Positions 1 to 7,731 of a stretch of DNA of 23,751 nt are shown piece after piece (positions within the stretch are counted from its first letter, which is position 1; every line of letters begins with the position of its first letter). Source of the stretch: Prevotellaceae bacterium UBA4301. Lineage in GTDB: Bacteria; Bacteroidota; Bacteroidia; Bacteroidales; Bacteroidaceae. The notes below the pieces were generated by a model. The model was not told where the DNA came from. It saw only the letters and a list, made by a program, of their open reading frames with translations, and ran no database searches. Position numbers and translations under genes: made by a program. The DNA is taken from contig DGUV01000044.1 in assembly GCA_002395775.1 (NCBI GenBank), positions 1-23,751 on the forward strand. Reading direction: 5' to 3'.

Positions 1-911
1 TAGTTCTCTGCGCCGAAGCCCAGTGCCTGGTGCCAGGCCATGCGGGTCTGCTTCCACTTCTGGAACCAGTCGAGCTCGGTGCCGGGCTTGACGAAGAACT
101 GCATCTCCATCTGCTCGAACTCGCGCATGCGGAAGATGAACTGGCGGGCTACGATTTCGTTGCGGAAGGCCTTACCAATCTGTGCGATGCCGAAGGGGAG
201 CTTCATGCGACCGGTCTTCTGTACGTTGAGGTAGTTGACGAAGATGCCCTGTGCGGTCTCGGGACGCAGGTAGATGGTGCTGGCACCGTCGGCTGTAGAG
301 CCTACCTCGGTCTTGAACATGAGGTTGAACTGGCGCACCTCGGTCCAGTTGCGTGTGCCGGAGATGGGGCATACGATTTCCTCGTCGAGGATGATTTGGC
401 GCAGTTCCTCCAGGTTGTTATCGTTCAGGGCCTTGGAGAAGCGTTCGTGCAGGGCGTCGCGCTTCTGCTGGTGCTCCAGTACGCGGGCGTTGGTGGTGCG
501 GAACTGTTCTTCGTCAAAGGCTTCGCCAAAGCGCTTGCGGGCCTTTTCGACCTCCTTCTGAATCTTCTCGTCGTACTTGGCCAGCTGGTCCTCGATGAGG
601 ACGTCGGCACGGTAGCGCTTCTTGGAGTCGCGGTTGTCGATGAGGGGGTCGTTGAAGGCGTCGACGTGTCCACTGGCCTTCCACGTAGTGGGGTGCATGA
701 AGATGGCTGCGTCGATGCCCACAATGTTCTCGTGGAGCAGGACCATCGACTGCCACCAGTATTGCTTGATGTTGTTCTTCAGTTCCACGCCGTTCTGTCC
801 GTAGTCGTAGACTGCGCCCAGTCCGTCGTAGATGTCGCTTGAGGGGAATACAAATCCGTACTCCTTGCAGTGCGAAACTATTTTCTTAAAAACGTCTTCT
901 TGTTGTGCCAT
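1..911 (-). CDS. glyS: Glycyl-tRNA synthetase, alpha2 type (3' end cut off by window)
   Basis: Charges tRNA-Gly with glycine in the cytoplasm. I read the minus strand from the ATG at 911; the protein begins MAQQEDVFKKIVSHCKEYGF and stays open for about 303 residues to the window edge. It matches the single-chain dimeric (alpha2) class II enzyme rather than the separate alpha and beta subunits. Visible markers are the TWKASGHVDAF stretch near residue 80, the RPETAQGIFVNY segment, and the class II motif 2 region with FRNEI followed by FRMREFEQMEMQFF. The C-terminal half, with motif 3 and the anticodon-binding domain, lies outside the window. It is divergent from the M16 protease gene, with 164 bp between them. 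A -7-like box at 970-978 would give a leader of roughly 55 bases. The symbol could equally be glyQS, depending on naming practice. Confidence 0.95.
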   Translation of the reverse strand, partial: MAQQEDVFKKIVSHCKEYGFVFPSSDIYDGLGAVYDYGQNGVELKNNIKQYWWQSMVLLHENIVGIDAAIFMHPTTWKASGHVDAFNDPLIDNRDSKKRYRADVLIEDQLAKYDEKIQKEVEKARKRFGEAFDEEQFRTTNARVLEHQQKRDALHERFSKALNDNNLEELRQIILDEEIVCPISGTRNWTEVRQFNLMFKTEVGSTADGASTIYLRPETAQGIFVNYLNVQKTGRMKLPFGIAQIGKAFRNEIVARQFIFRMREFEQMEMQFFVKPGTELDWFQKWKQTRMAWHQALGFGAEN

Positions 912-969
912 AATATCTTTTACTTTACGATTTAACGACTGTGACGATTGTGCTTTTTACAATCCGCGT

Positions 970-978
970 GCAAAAATA
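970..978 (-). promoter_or_regulatory. Candidate -7 box for the glycyl-tRNA synthetase gene
   Basis: On the minus strand this reads TATTTTTGC, matching the Bacteroidetes primary sigma -7 consensus TAnnTTTG. No good TTTG -33 box sits 19-20 bp further upstream; that stretch is a poly-T run next to the heptad repeat. Assigned by consensus and position only. Confidence 0.5.
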
Positions 979-991
979 CAAAAAAAAATTA

Positions 992-1019
992 ATTCTTCAT
1001 TCTTCTTTCTTAATTCTTA
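992..1019. repeat. Heptanucleotide tandem repeat, four units (ATTCTTC-like)
   Basis: Four consecutive 7-bp units read ATTCTTC, ATTCTTC, TTTCTTA and ATTCTTA. They lie between the divergent -7 boxes of the glycyl-tRNA synthetase and M16 genes, where the -33 elements should be. Similar 7-bp periodicity occurs at 6970-7004 and 23557-23577. Copy-number change here would alter promoter geometry. Confidence 0.7.
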
Positions 1020-1032
1020 ATCAAATATTATG

Positions 1033-1041
1033 TATCTTTGC
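1033..1041 (+). promoter_or_regulatory. Candidate -7 box for the M16 protease gene
   Basis: TATCTTTGC matches the Bacteroidetes TAnnTTTG -7 element and lies 34 bp before the ATG at 1076. The bases about 19 bp upstream are TTAA or TTTC within the heptad repeat, so the -33 element is weak or absent. Confidence 0.6.
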
Positions 1042-1075
1042 GTGATTTTATGTTTTTTTAATTATCTGATTTAGT

Positions 1076-3982
1076 ATGAAAGTTAAAAGTATTCTTTCTG
1101 TCATAGTGCTGACATTGCTGTTAGCCTGTGCATGTAAAAATGCCAACAAGTACGAGTCCATCAAGGGCGACCCCATGCAGACTCGCATCTACACGCTCGG
1201 AAACGGACTGAAGGTTTACCTTTCGGTAAACAAGGAGAAGCCACGCATACAGACCTACATTGCCGTCAGGACGGGTTCGAAGAACGACCCCGCCGAAACC
1301 ACGGGTCTGGCCCACTATCTCGAGCACCTGATGTTTAAGGGCACACAGCAGTTCGGCACCACCAACCCCGAGGCCGAGGCTCCCCTTCTGGCCGAGATAG
1401 AACAGCGCTACGAGGAATACCGAACCATCACCGACGAGGCCCTGCGCCGACAGAAGTACCACGAGATTGACTCCGTCAGCCAACTGGCAGCCAAGTACTT
1501 CATCCCCAACGAGTACGACAAACTGATGGCAGCCATCGGAGCCGAGGGAACGAACGCCTTTACCTCGAACGACGTCACCTGCTACACCGAGGACATACCC
1601 GCCAACGAGGTGGAGAACTGGGCAAAGATTCAGGCCGACCGCTTCCAGAACATGGTCATCCGTGGGTTCCACACCGAGCTGGAGGCCGTCTATGAAGAAT
1701 ACAACATCGGCCTGGGCCGCGACTCTAACAAGCAGTTCGAAGCCCTGATGGCCAAGCTCTTCCCCGGTCATCCCTACGGCACACAGACGACCATCGGCAC
1801 ACAGCAGCACCTGAAGAACCCCTCCATCACTAACATCAAGAACTACTTTGCCAAGTGGTACGTACCCAACAACGTGGCCATCTGCATGGCCGGCGACCTG
1901 GACCCCGACAAGACCATCGCCCTGCTGGAGCAGTATTTCGGGGAGTGGCAGCCGGGCGACGACGTCAGCCAGCCCCAGTTCCCCGACATGGCTCCGCTGA
2001 CCGAGCCCGTGGACACCACCGTCATAGGCCTGGAGGCCGAGAACATCTGGATGGGATGGCGCAGCCAGCGTGCCCAGTCGCTGCAGAACGACACTCTGGA
2101 GCTCATCGATGCCGTCCTCTACAACGGCAACGCCGGACTGCTGGACCTCGACCTCAATCAGGAGATGAAGGTGATGAGTGCCCAGTCGTTTGTCGAGCCC
2201 ATGATGGACTATGGCTTTTTCATGCTCGCAGGCATGCCCAAGGAGGGCCAGACGCTCGAAGAGGTGCGCACGCTGTTGCTGGGCGAGATTGAGAAGCTGA
2301 AGGCGGGCGACTTCGACGAAGACCTGCTGACGGCTGCCGTGAACAACATGAAACTGAACGAACTGCGCGGACTGGACCACAACCAAGAGCGCGTCAGCAA
2401 GATGCTCAGTGCCTTCATCAACGGCATCGAATGGGAGCAGGAGGTCAGCAAGATGGACCGCCTGGCCAAAATCTCGAAACAGGACCTCGTGGCCTTTGCC
2501 AACCGCTTCTTCACCGACGGTTACGTCACCGTTTACAAACGTCAGGGAGTGGACCCCACGCAGAAGAAGATAGACAAACCCGCCATCACCCCCATCCCCA
2601 CCAACCGCGACCAGGTGAGCGACTTCGTCAAGCAGATTCAGGAGAGCAAGGTGCAGCCCATCCAGCCCCGCTTCCTCGACTTCAAGCAGGACCTGGCCTT
2701 CTACGAGACTGACGGCGGACTGCCCGTAATCTATAAGGAGAACAAGGAGAACGACCTCTTTGAGTTGCGCTTCCGCTTCCCCTTCGGCCAGCAGGACGAC
2801 CGTCGCTACGACGTGGCCCCACTCTATCTCGACTACCTGGGCACCCAGACAAAATCGGCTGCCGAGCTGAAGCAGGAGTTCTACAAATTGGCCTGCAACT
2901 ACTCCATCGGTGTAGGCAGCGATGAGATTCAAATCTCTCTCTCGGGCCTCAGCGAGAACATGCCTCAGGCCCTGGCCCTGCTCGAAGACCTCCTGCACAA
3001 TGCCAAGAACGACGAGGAGGCCTACGCCCAGATGGTGGGCCTGCTACTGAAGAACCGCCAGGACCAGAAGGCCGACCAGCAGTCGTGCTTCTCCATGCTC
3101 AGCTATTACGCACTCTACGGACCTCACAATGCCATGCGCGACAACATGACGGAACAGGAACTGCGCGAGACCCGTCCCCAGACCCTGCTCGACCTGCTGA
3201 AGGACCTCAGCCAATACCCACATGAGGTGCTCTACTTCGGCCCCATGAAGCAGAAGGCCCTTGCAAAGTGCATCACCGAACTGCACCCCACGACCAAGCC
3301 CTTCAAGGCAGCGCCCAAGGGCGAACCCTACCAGCTGCAGACGGCCACCACACCCGAGGTCCTGCTGGCTCCCTACATTGCCAAGAACATCTACATGCGC
3401 ATGTACTGGAACGAAGGCCGACAGACAAACCTTGACGAGCACGCCGCCATCGACCTCTTCAACGAATACTTCGGCGGAGGCATGAATGGCATCGTCTTCC
3501 AGGAACTGCGCGAAGCTCGCGGACTAGCCTATAACGCCGGCGCCTACTACCTGACGCCCTCCAAGCAAGGCGACCCCGAGTACTTCTTCACACACATCAT
3601 CACGCAGAACGACAAGATGATGGACTGCATCTACCAGTTCCGCGAAATCCTGGACCACCTGCCCCAGTCGGAGTCTGCCTTCCAGATTGCCAAGGACGCC
3701 CTGACCAAGCAAATGGCCAGCAAGCGCACCACCAAGTTCGGCGTCATCATGGCCTACCTCTCGGCCCACAAGCAGGGCTACGACTTCGATGTGGACAAGA
3801 AGGTGTACGAAGCCCTGCAGGGCCTCACACTGAAGGACATTGCCGACTTCGAACAGAAGCAGATGGCACAGAAGACTGGCCGCTACTTCATCCTCGGCGA
3901 CGAGAAGGAACTCGACGTCCCCGCCCTCGAGAAGATTGCCCCCATCCGCCGCATCTCCCTTGAGGAAATCTTCGGATACTAA
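1076..3982 (+). CDS. M16-family zinc metalloprotease lipoprotein
   Basis: A two-domain (clam-shell) peptidase of the pitrilysin/insulinase class, which typically degrades peptides held in an enclosed chamber. The start gives a hydrophobic signal ending LLLAC, a lipobox with Cys18 as likely lipidation site, so the protein should sit in the periplasm or outer membrane. The inverted zinc motif HYLEH is at residues 80-84. The distal glutamates are in ELEAVYEEYN (201-210), with Glu201 and Glu208 in the usual ExxxxxxE spacing. His84 to Glu208 is 124 residues, longer than the approximately 77 of classic M16 enzymes, because of a charged helical insertion around 100-145. The second, non-catalytic domain is marked by GGGMNGIVFQELREARGLAY near residue 805. 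At 968 residues it has the full two-domain length. It is transcribed alone, with a terminator directly downstream. The substrate is unknown. Confidence 0.93.
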   Translation: MKVKSILSVIVLTLLLACACKNANKYESIKGDPMQTRIYTLGNGLKVYLSVNKEKPRIQTYIAVRTGSKNDPAETTGLAHYLEHLMFKGTQQFGTTNPEAEAPLLAEIEQRYEEYRTITDEALRRQKYHEIDSVSQLAAKYFIPNEYDKLMAAIGAEGTNAFTSNDVTCYTEDIPANEVENWAKIQADRFQNMVIRGFHTELEAVYEEYNIGLGRDSNKQFEALMAKLFPGHPYGTQTTIGTQQHLKNPSITNIKNYFAKWYVPNNVAICMAGDLDPDKTIALLEQYFGEWQPGDDVSQPQFPDMAPLTEPVDTTVIGLEAENIWMGWRSQRAQSLQNDTLELIDAVLYNGNAGLLDLDLNQEMKVMSAQSFVEPMMDYGFFMLAGMPKEGQTLEEVRTLLLGEIEKLKAGDFDEDLLTAAVNNMKLNELRGLDHNQERVSKMLSAFINGIEWEQEVSKMDRLAKISKQDLVAFANRFFTDGYVTVYKRQGVDPTQKKIDKPAITPIPTNRDQVSDFVKQIQESKVQPIQPRFLDFKQDLAFYETDGGLPVIYKENKENDLFELRFRFPFGQQDDRRYDVAPLYLDYLGTQTKSAAELKQEFYKLACNYSIGVGSDEIQISLSGLSENMPQALALLEDLLHNAKNDEEAYAQMVGLLLKNRQDQKADQQSCFSMLSYYALYGPHNAMRDNMTEQELRETRPQTLLDLLKDLSQYPHEVLYFGPMKQKALAKCITELHPTTKPFKAAPKGEPYQLQTATTPEVLLAPYIAKNIYMRMYWNEGRQTNLDEHAAIDLFNEYFGGGMNGIVFQELREARGLAYNAGAYYLTPSKQGDPEYFFTHIITQNDKMMDCIYQFREILDHLPQSESAFQIAKDALTKQMASKRTTKFGVIMAYLSAHKQGYDFDVDKKVYEALQGLTLKDIADFEQKQMAQKTGRYFILGDEKELDVPALEKIAPIRRISLEEIFGY

Positions 3983-4028
3983 GCCCCCAGAAACCGCTCC
4001 TTTCCGGAGCAACGTCAGGCTGAATCCA

Positions 4029-4067
4029 GTGCCTCACCCAATCATACAGGGCGAGGCACCTTTTTTT
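4029..4067 (+). terminator. Rho-independent terminator after the M16 protease gene
   Basis: GTGCCTC at 4029-4035 pairs with GAGGCAC at 4053-4059. The stem is extended inward by CCC/GGG across one A-C mismatch and is followed by a run of seven T (4061-4067). It lies 46 bp after the stop codon. Confidence 0.9.
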
Positions 4068-4161
4068 CTGGCACCTTGCAGCTATGTGCCACGAGTCCCA
4101 CAAAAAAACACGAACTCCACTTTTTTCAAAGGCCGCGAGCGGGAAATTACTTTTTTTTTCT

Positions 4162-4189
4162 TATCTTTGTGGCGAGATTTGCATCTCGC
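4162..4189 (+). promoter_or_regulatory. Candidate parC -7 box followed by an inverted repeat
   Basis: TATCTTTG at 4162-4169 fits the TAnnTTTG -7 consensus; no clear TTTG lies 19-20 bp upstream, where there is a poly-T run. Just downstream, where transcription should start, GCGAGAT (4172-4178) and ATCTCGC (4183-4189) form a perfect 7-bp inverted repeat around TTGC. It could be a 5' mRNA hairpin or an operator. The leader to the ATG at 4240 would be about 65 bases. Confidence 0.5.
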
Positions 4190-4239
4190 ACACTTTAAAT
4201 CACCCAACAGGCCCATTGCCTAACCGTCCTATCGAAATA

Positions 4240-6906
4240 ATGTCCGACAACGTCAAGCCCATAGAAGGCATCACCCACCACCTGAACCAAATGTACCAGA
4301 ACTGGTTCCTCGACTACGCATCCTACGTAATCCTGGAACGAGCCGTGCCGCACATCACCGACGGCTTCAAACCTGTGCAGCGCCGCATCATGCACTCCAT
4401 GAAGCGCATGGACGACGGGCGCTTCAACAAGGTGGCCAACATCGTGGGCCACACCATGCAATTCCACCCCCATGGCGACGCCAGCATCAAGGACGCGCTG
4501 GTGCAGCTGGGACAGAAGGACCTGCTGGTGGACTGCCAGGGCAACTGGGGCAACATCCTGACGGGCGACGATGCGGCTGCAGGCCGATACATCGAGGCAC
4601 GCCTGTCGAAGTTTGCCTTGGACGTGGTCTTCAATCCGAAGACCACGGAGTGGAAGCTATCCTACGACGGCCGCAACAAGGAGCCGGTGACCCTGCCCGT
4701 TAAGTTCCCCTTGCTGCTGGCACAGGGCGCCGAGGGCATCGCCGTGGGTCTGAGTTGCAAGATACTGCCTCACAACCTCAACGAGATATGCGACGCTGCC
4801 ATCAGTTACCTCCATGGCGAGGAGTTCCAACTCTATCCCGACTTCCCCACGGGCGGAAGCATCGACGTCTCGAAATACAACGACGGACAGCGAGGAGGCA
4901 CGGTGCGCATCCGCGCCAAGATTGAGAAGCGCGACCAGAAGACACTGGCCATCACCGAGATACCCTTCGGCAAGACCACCGGAACAGCCAGCAAGCCCTC
5001 GGCCTTCATCGACTCCATCCTGAAAGCCGCCGAGAAGGGAAAGATTAAGGTCCGCAAGGTGGAGGACCTCACGGCCTCGGGCGTGGAGATACTCATCCAC
5101 CTGACCCCGGGAGCCTCGTCGGACAAGACCATCGATGCCCTGTATGCCTGCACCGACTGCGAAGTCAGCATCTCGCCCAACTGCTGCGTCATCGACGAGC
5201 GGAAACCCTGTTTCCTCACCGTCAGCGACGTGCTCCGGCGCAACACCGACACCACACTCGGACTGCTCCGCCAGGAGCGCCTCATACGCAAGGGCGAACT
5301 GCTGGAGGCCCTGCACTTTGCCACCCTGGAACAGATATTCATCGAGGAACGCATCTACAAGGACCGACAGTTCGAGAACGCCAAGTCGATGGATGCGGCC
5401 TGCGAGTGGATTGACGAACGGCTGACACCTTGGTACCCCAAGATGGTCCGCGAGGTGACGAAGGACGACATCCTCCGGCTGATGGAAATCAAGATGGCTC
5501 GCATCCTGAAGTTCAACAAGGACAAGGCCGAGGAGAACATCGCTCGCATCAAGGACGAAATCAAGCAACTCGACAAGGAACTGGCCAACATGGTGGAGGT
5601 GACCTGCGACTGGTTCCGCTTCATTAAGGAGAAGTACGGCAAGGACCACCCGCGACTGACCGAGATAAAGAACTTCGACACCATCACCGCCGCCAAGGTG
5701 GTGGAGGCCAACCAGAAGCTCTACATCAACCGCGAGGAGGGATTCATCGGCACGGGCATGAAGAAGGACGAGTACGTGCAGAACTGCTCGGACATAGACG
5801 ACGTCATCCTCTTCTACAAGGACGGCACCTACAAAGTGGTGCGCATAGCCGACAAACTCTTCGTGGGCGAGACGGAACGCTCGAAGGCAGAAAAGCGGAA
5901 GGCCGAAATCATCCATGTGGCCGTCTTCAAGAAGAATGACTCGCGCACCGTCTATAACGCCATCTACCGCGACGGAAAGTCGGGGGCATACTACATCAAA
6001 CGATTCAACGTGACCAGCATCACCCGCGACCGCGAGTACGACCTCACGCAAGGCAAGCCCGGCAGCAGGGTGCTCTACTTCACACCCAACCCCAATGGCG
6101 AGGCCGAGGTAGTGAAGGTGACCCTAAAGCCCAACCCGAAGCTGAAGCGCGTCTTCTTTGAGAAAGACTTCTCAGAGATAGCCATCAAAGGCCGCCAGAG
6201 CATGGGCAACCTGGTGACGAAACTCGACGTAGCCAGCATACGCCTCAGCCGACACGGAGGCAGCACCCTGGGCGGGCGCAAGGTATGGTTCGACCCCGAT
6301 GTCAAGCGACTCAACTACGACGGCCAGGGCAACTATCTCGGCGAGTTCAACAGTGACGAACAGATTCTGGTCATCCGCAAGAACGGCGAGTTCTATGTCA
6401 CGAACTTCGACGTGAACAACCACTACGAGGACGACATCCTGCGCATCGAGAAGTACGAGTCCGACAAGGTCTGGACGGCCTGTCTCTTCGATGCCGACCA
6501 GCAAGGCTATGCCTACATGAAGCGCTTCACCCTCGACGCGACGACCCGCCACCAAAGCTATCTGGGCGAGAACCCCGAGAGCCGGCTCATCTTGCTCACC
6601 GACACCCCCTATCCCCACCTGCTGGTCACCTTGGGCGGCAACGACGACTTCCGCGAACCGCTCGACCTGGAGGCCGACGAGTTCATCGGCGTCAAGAGCT
6701 TCAAAGCCAAGGGCAAGCGCATCACCACCTGCAACGTGGCCCGCATCGAAGAGCTGGAACCCACCAGACAACCAGAAGTGCCCGACACCCCCGAGCCTGC
6801 AGACCCCTCTGACTCTTCTGACGACTCCGAAGACACCGAACCAGAGGAAAGCCAACAGGAAGTGGCCGACCAACTGAACGGACAACTGAGGCTATTCGAC
6901 AACTGA
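4240..6906 (+). CDS. parC: DNA topoisomerase IV subunit A
   Basis: The DNA-cutting subunit of topoisomerase IV, which with ParE decatenates daughter chromosomes. I chose the ATG at 4240 (MSDNVKPIEGITHHL, 888 residues). The reading frame is open further up to 4084, but that extension lacks family character and overlaps the promoter. The winged-helix region has FKPVQRRIMHSM (43-54) and HPHGD (76-80), and the catalytic tyrosine is Tyr117 in RYIEAR. The breakage-reunion domain runs to about 480, the C-terminal beta-pinwheel to about 850, then a Pro/Asp/Glu/Ser-rich acidic tail. The FLDYASYVILERAVPHITDG sequence and the lack of an obvious GyrA box support ParC over GyrA, though the paralogues are close. 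The residue aligned with E. coli ParC Ser80 is Ala81, and the Glu84 position is Asp85. No parE is in the window. The next gene starts 12 bp after the stop, suggesting co-transcription. Confidence 0.9.
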   Translation: MSDNVKPIEGITHHLNQMYQNWFLDYASYVILERAVPHITDGFKPVQRRIMHSMKRMDDGRFNKVANIVGHTMQFHPHGDASIKDALVQLGQKDLLVDCQGNWGNILTGDDAAAGRYIEARLSKFALDVVFNPKTTEWKLSYDGRNKEPVTLPVKFPLLLAQGAEGIAVGLSCKILPHNLNEICDAAISYLHGEEFQLYPDFPTGGSIDVSKYNDGQRGGTVRIRAKIEKRDQKTLAITEIPFGKTTGTASKPSAFIDSILKAAEKGKIKVRKVEDLTASGVEILIHLTPGASSDKTIDALYACTDCEVSISPNCCVIDERKPCFLTVSDVLRRNTDTTLGLLRQERLIRKGELLEALHFATLEQIFIEERIYKDRQFENAKSMDAACEWIDERLTPWYPKMVREVTKDDILRLMEIKMARILKFNKDKAEENIARIKDEIKQLDKELANMVEVTCDWFRFIKEKYGKDHPRLTEIKNFDTITAAKVVEANQKLYINREEGFIGTGMKKDEYVQNCSDIDDVILFYKDGTYKVVRIADKLFVGETERSKAEKRKAEIIHVAVFKKNDSRTVYNAIYRDGKSGAYYIKRFNVTSITRDREYDLTQGKPGSRVLYFTPNPNGEAEVVKVTLKPNPKLKRVFFEKDFSEIAIKGRQSMGNLVTKLDVASIRLSRHGGSTLGGRKVWFDPDVKRLNYDGQGNYLGEFNSDEQILVIRKNGEFYVTNFDVNNHYEDDILRIEKYESDKVWTACLFDADQQGYAYMKRFTLDATTRHQSYLGENPESRLILLTDTPYPHLLVTLGGNDDFREPLDLEADEFIGVKSFKAKGKRITTCNVARIEELEPTRQPEVPDTPEPADPSDSSDDSEDTEPEESQQEVADQLNGQLRLFDN

Positions 6907-6918
6907 AGACACCGAGAA

Positions 6919-7731
6919 TTGAGCATCAAACGCGTCATACTTGCCTTAGGACTGCTCCTTGGCGCAGCCCAATTGTCAATTGTCCACGGTCAATTGTCCA
7001 CGGCTCGCAGTTCCACCCACTCCACCCTCTTCGGCATCGGCAGGGCCAGCCACCTCGACACCTACCTGACGCCCGCAGAGTACCAAGGCCCGCAACTGAC
7101 CTACCTGCACGAAACCCTGCGCTCACTGCAGAGGAACGAACACGTCGTCTTCCAGACCCTGACACAGGGAGACTTCTCCTATGCCCACAACCAAGCCGAA
7201 ACCGGCCACGAGCTGGGAGGCTCCGTCTGCTACGACTTCGGATGGGGACGCCAGTGGACAGACATGCCCTGGAAGGGCCTCAGCCTCACGGCAATGGGCC
7301 TCGCCGGAGGCCGCCTCGGATTCCTCTATAACGACAGGAACACAAACAACCCCGCCCAAGCCCATGCCGCCTTGCGCCTCACCGCAGCCCTGCGTGCCGA
7401 CTACCGTTTCAAGATAAAGAAACGCACGCTTGCCCTCAGCTACCAAGTCCACCTGCCCCTCCTGGGCACGGCTTTCATGCCCCAGTACGGACAGAGCTAC
7501 TACGACATCTTCGACCGCGGCCACTACGACCACAACCTCGTCTGCACCCACCCTGGCAACGCCCTCTCCCTGCGTCAGATGTTCTCCATCGACATCCCCA
7601 TCCGTCGCTCCACCCTTCGTCTGGGCTACCTCAGCGACCTGCGCCAACTCAAGGCCAACGACATCAAGCAACACCAATACAGCCGTTCGTTCATGATAGG
7701 CTATGTGCGTAACATTTCCCTCTCAAGATGA
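6919..7731 (+). CDS. DUF3316-like secreted/outer-membrane protein (TTG start)
   Basis: Function unknown. The protein (270 residues) has an N-terminal signal peptide (RVILALGLLLGAAQ) and then a body rich in alternating aromatic and polar strands, which resembles the Bacteroidetes DUF3316 family from memory: LDTYLTPAEYQGPQ, NNPAQAHAALRLTAALRADY, and a final IGYVRNISLSR strand. A small beta-barrel or beta-sandwich envelope protein is plausible. The start is TTG at 6919. It is the only start codon ahead of the signal peptide, since the next in-frame Met is far into the mature protein and parC's stop (6904-6906) lies in the same frame four codons upstream. The DNA at 6970-7004, coding around the signal-peptide cleavage area, is a heptanucleotide repeat. 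The stop overlaps the next ATG (ATGA), indicating translational coupling with the S41 gene. Confidence 0.75.
   Translation: MSIKRVILALGLLLGAAQLSIVHGQLSTARSSTHSTLFGIGRASHLDTYLTPAEYQGPQLTYLHETLRSLQRNEHVVFQTLTQGDFSYAHNQAETGHELGGSVCYDFGWGRQWTDMPWKGLSLTAMGLAGGRLGFLYNDRNTNNPAQAHAALRLTAALRADYRFKIKKRTLALSYQVHLPLLGTAFMPQYGQSYYDIFDRGHYDHNLVCTHPGNALSLRQMFSIDIPIRRSTLRLGYLSDLRQLKANDIKQHQYSRSFMIGYVRNISLSR
6970..7004. repeat. Heptanucleotide repeat inside the DUF3316-like coding region
   Basis: Five successive 7-bp units alternate between CAATTGT (6970-6976, 6977-6983, 6991-6997) and CCACGG plus T or C (6984-6990, 6998-7004). Equivalently, a 14-bp unit is perfectly duplicated at 6976-6989 and 6990-7003. 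It encodes QLSIVHGQLSTA next to the expected signal-peptidase site. Gain or loss of one 7-bp unit would shift the reading frame. Confidence 0.85.

Noticed and set aside
1121..2998. A 625-codon open frame antisense to the M16 protease gene
   Set aside because: It is a by-product of strong G/C preference at third codon positions in the real gene. Its translation lacks any family motif, while the sense strand has a full M16 protein.
4084..4239. Extending parC to the earlier in-frame ATG at 4084
   Set aside because: The added 52 residues lack ParC character and would cover the -7 box and the palindrome. Family N-termini align with the ATG at 4240.
4657..6051. A 464-codon open frame antisense to parC
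   Set aside because: Same third-position effect; the sense strand is clearly ParC, and the antisense product is low-complexity Val/Leu/Asp-rich.
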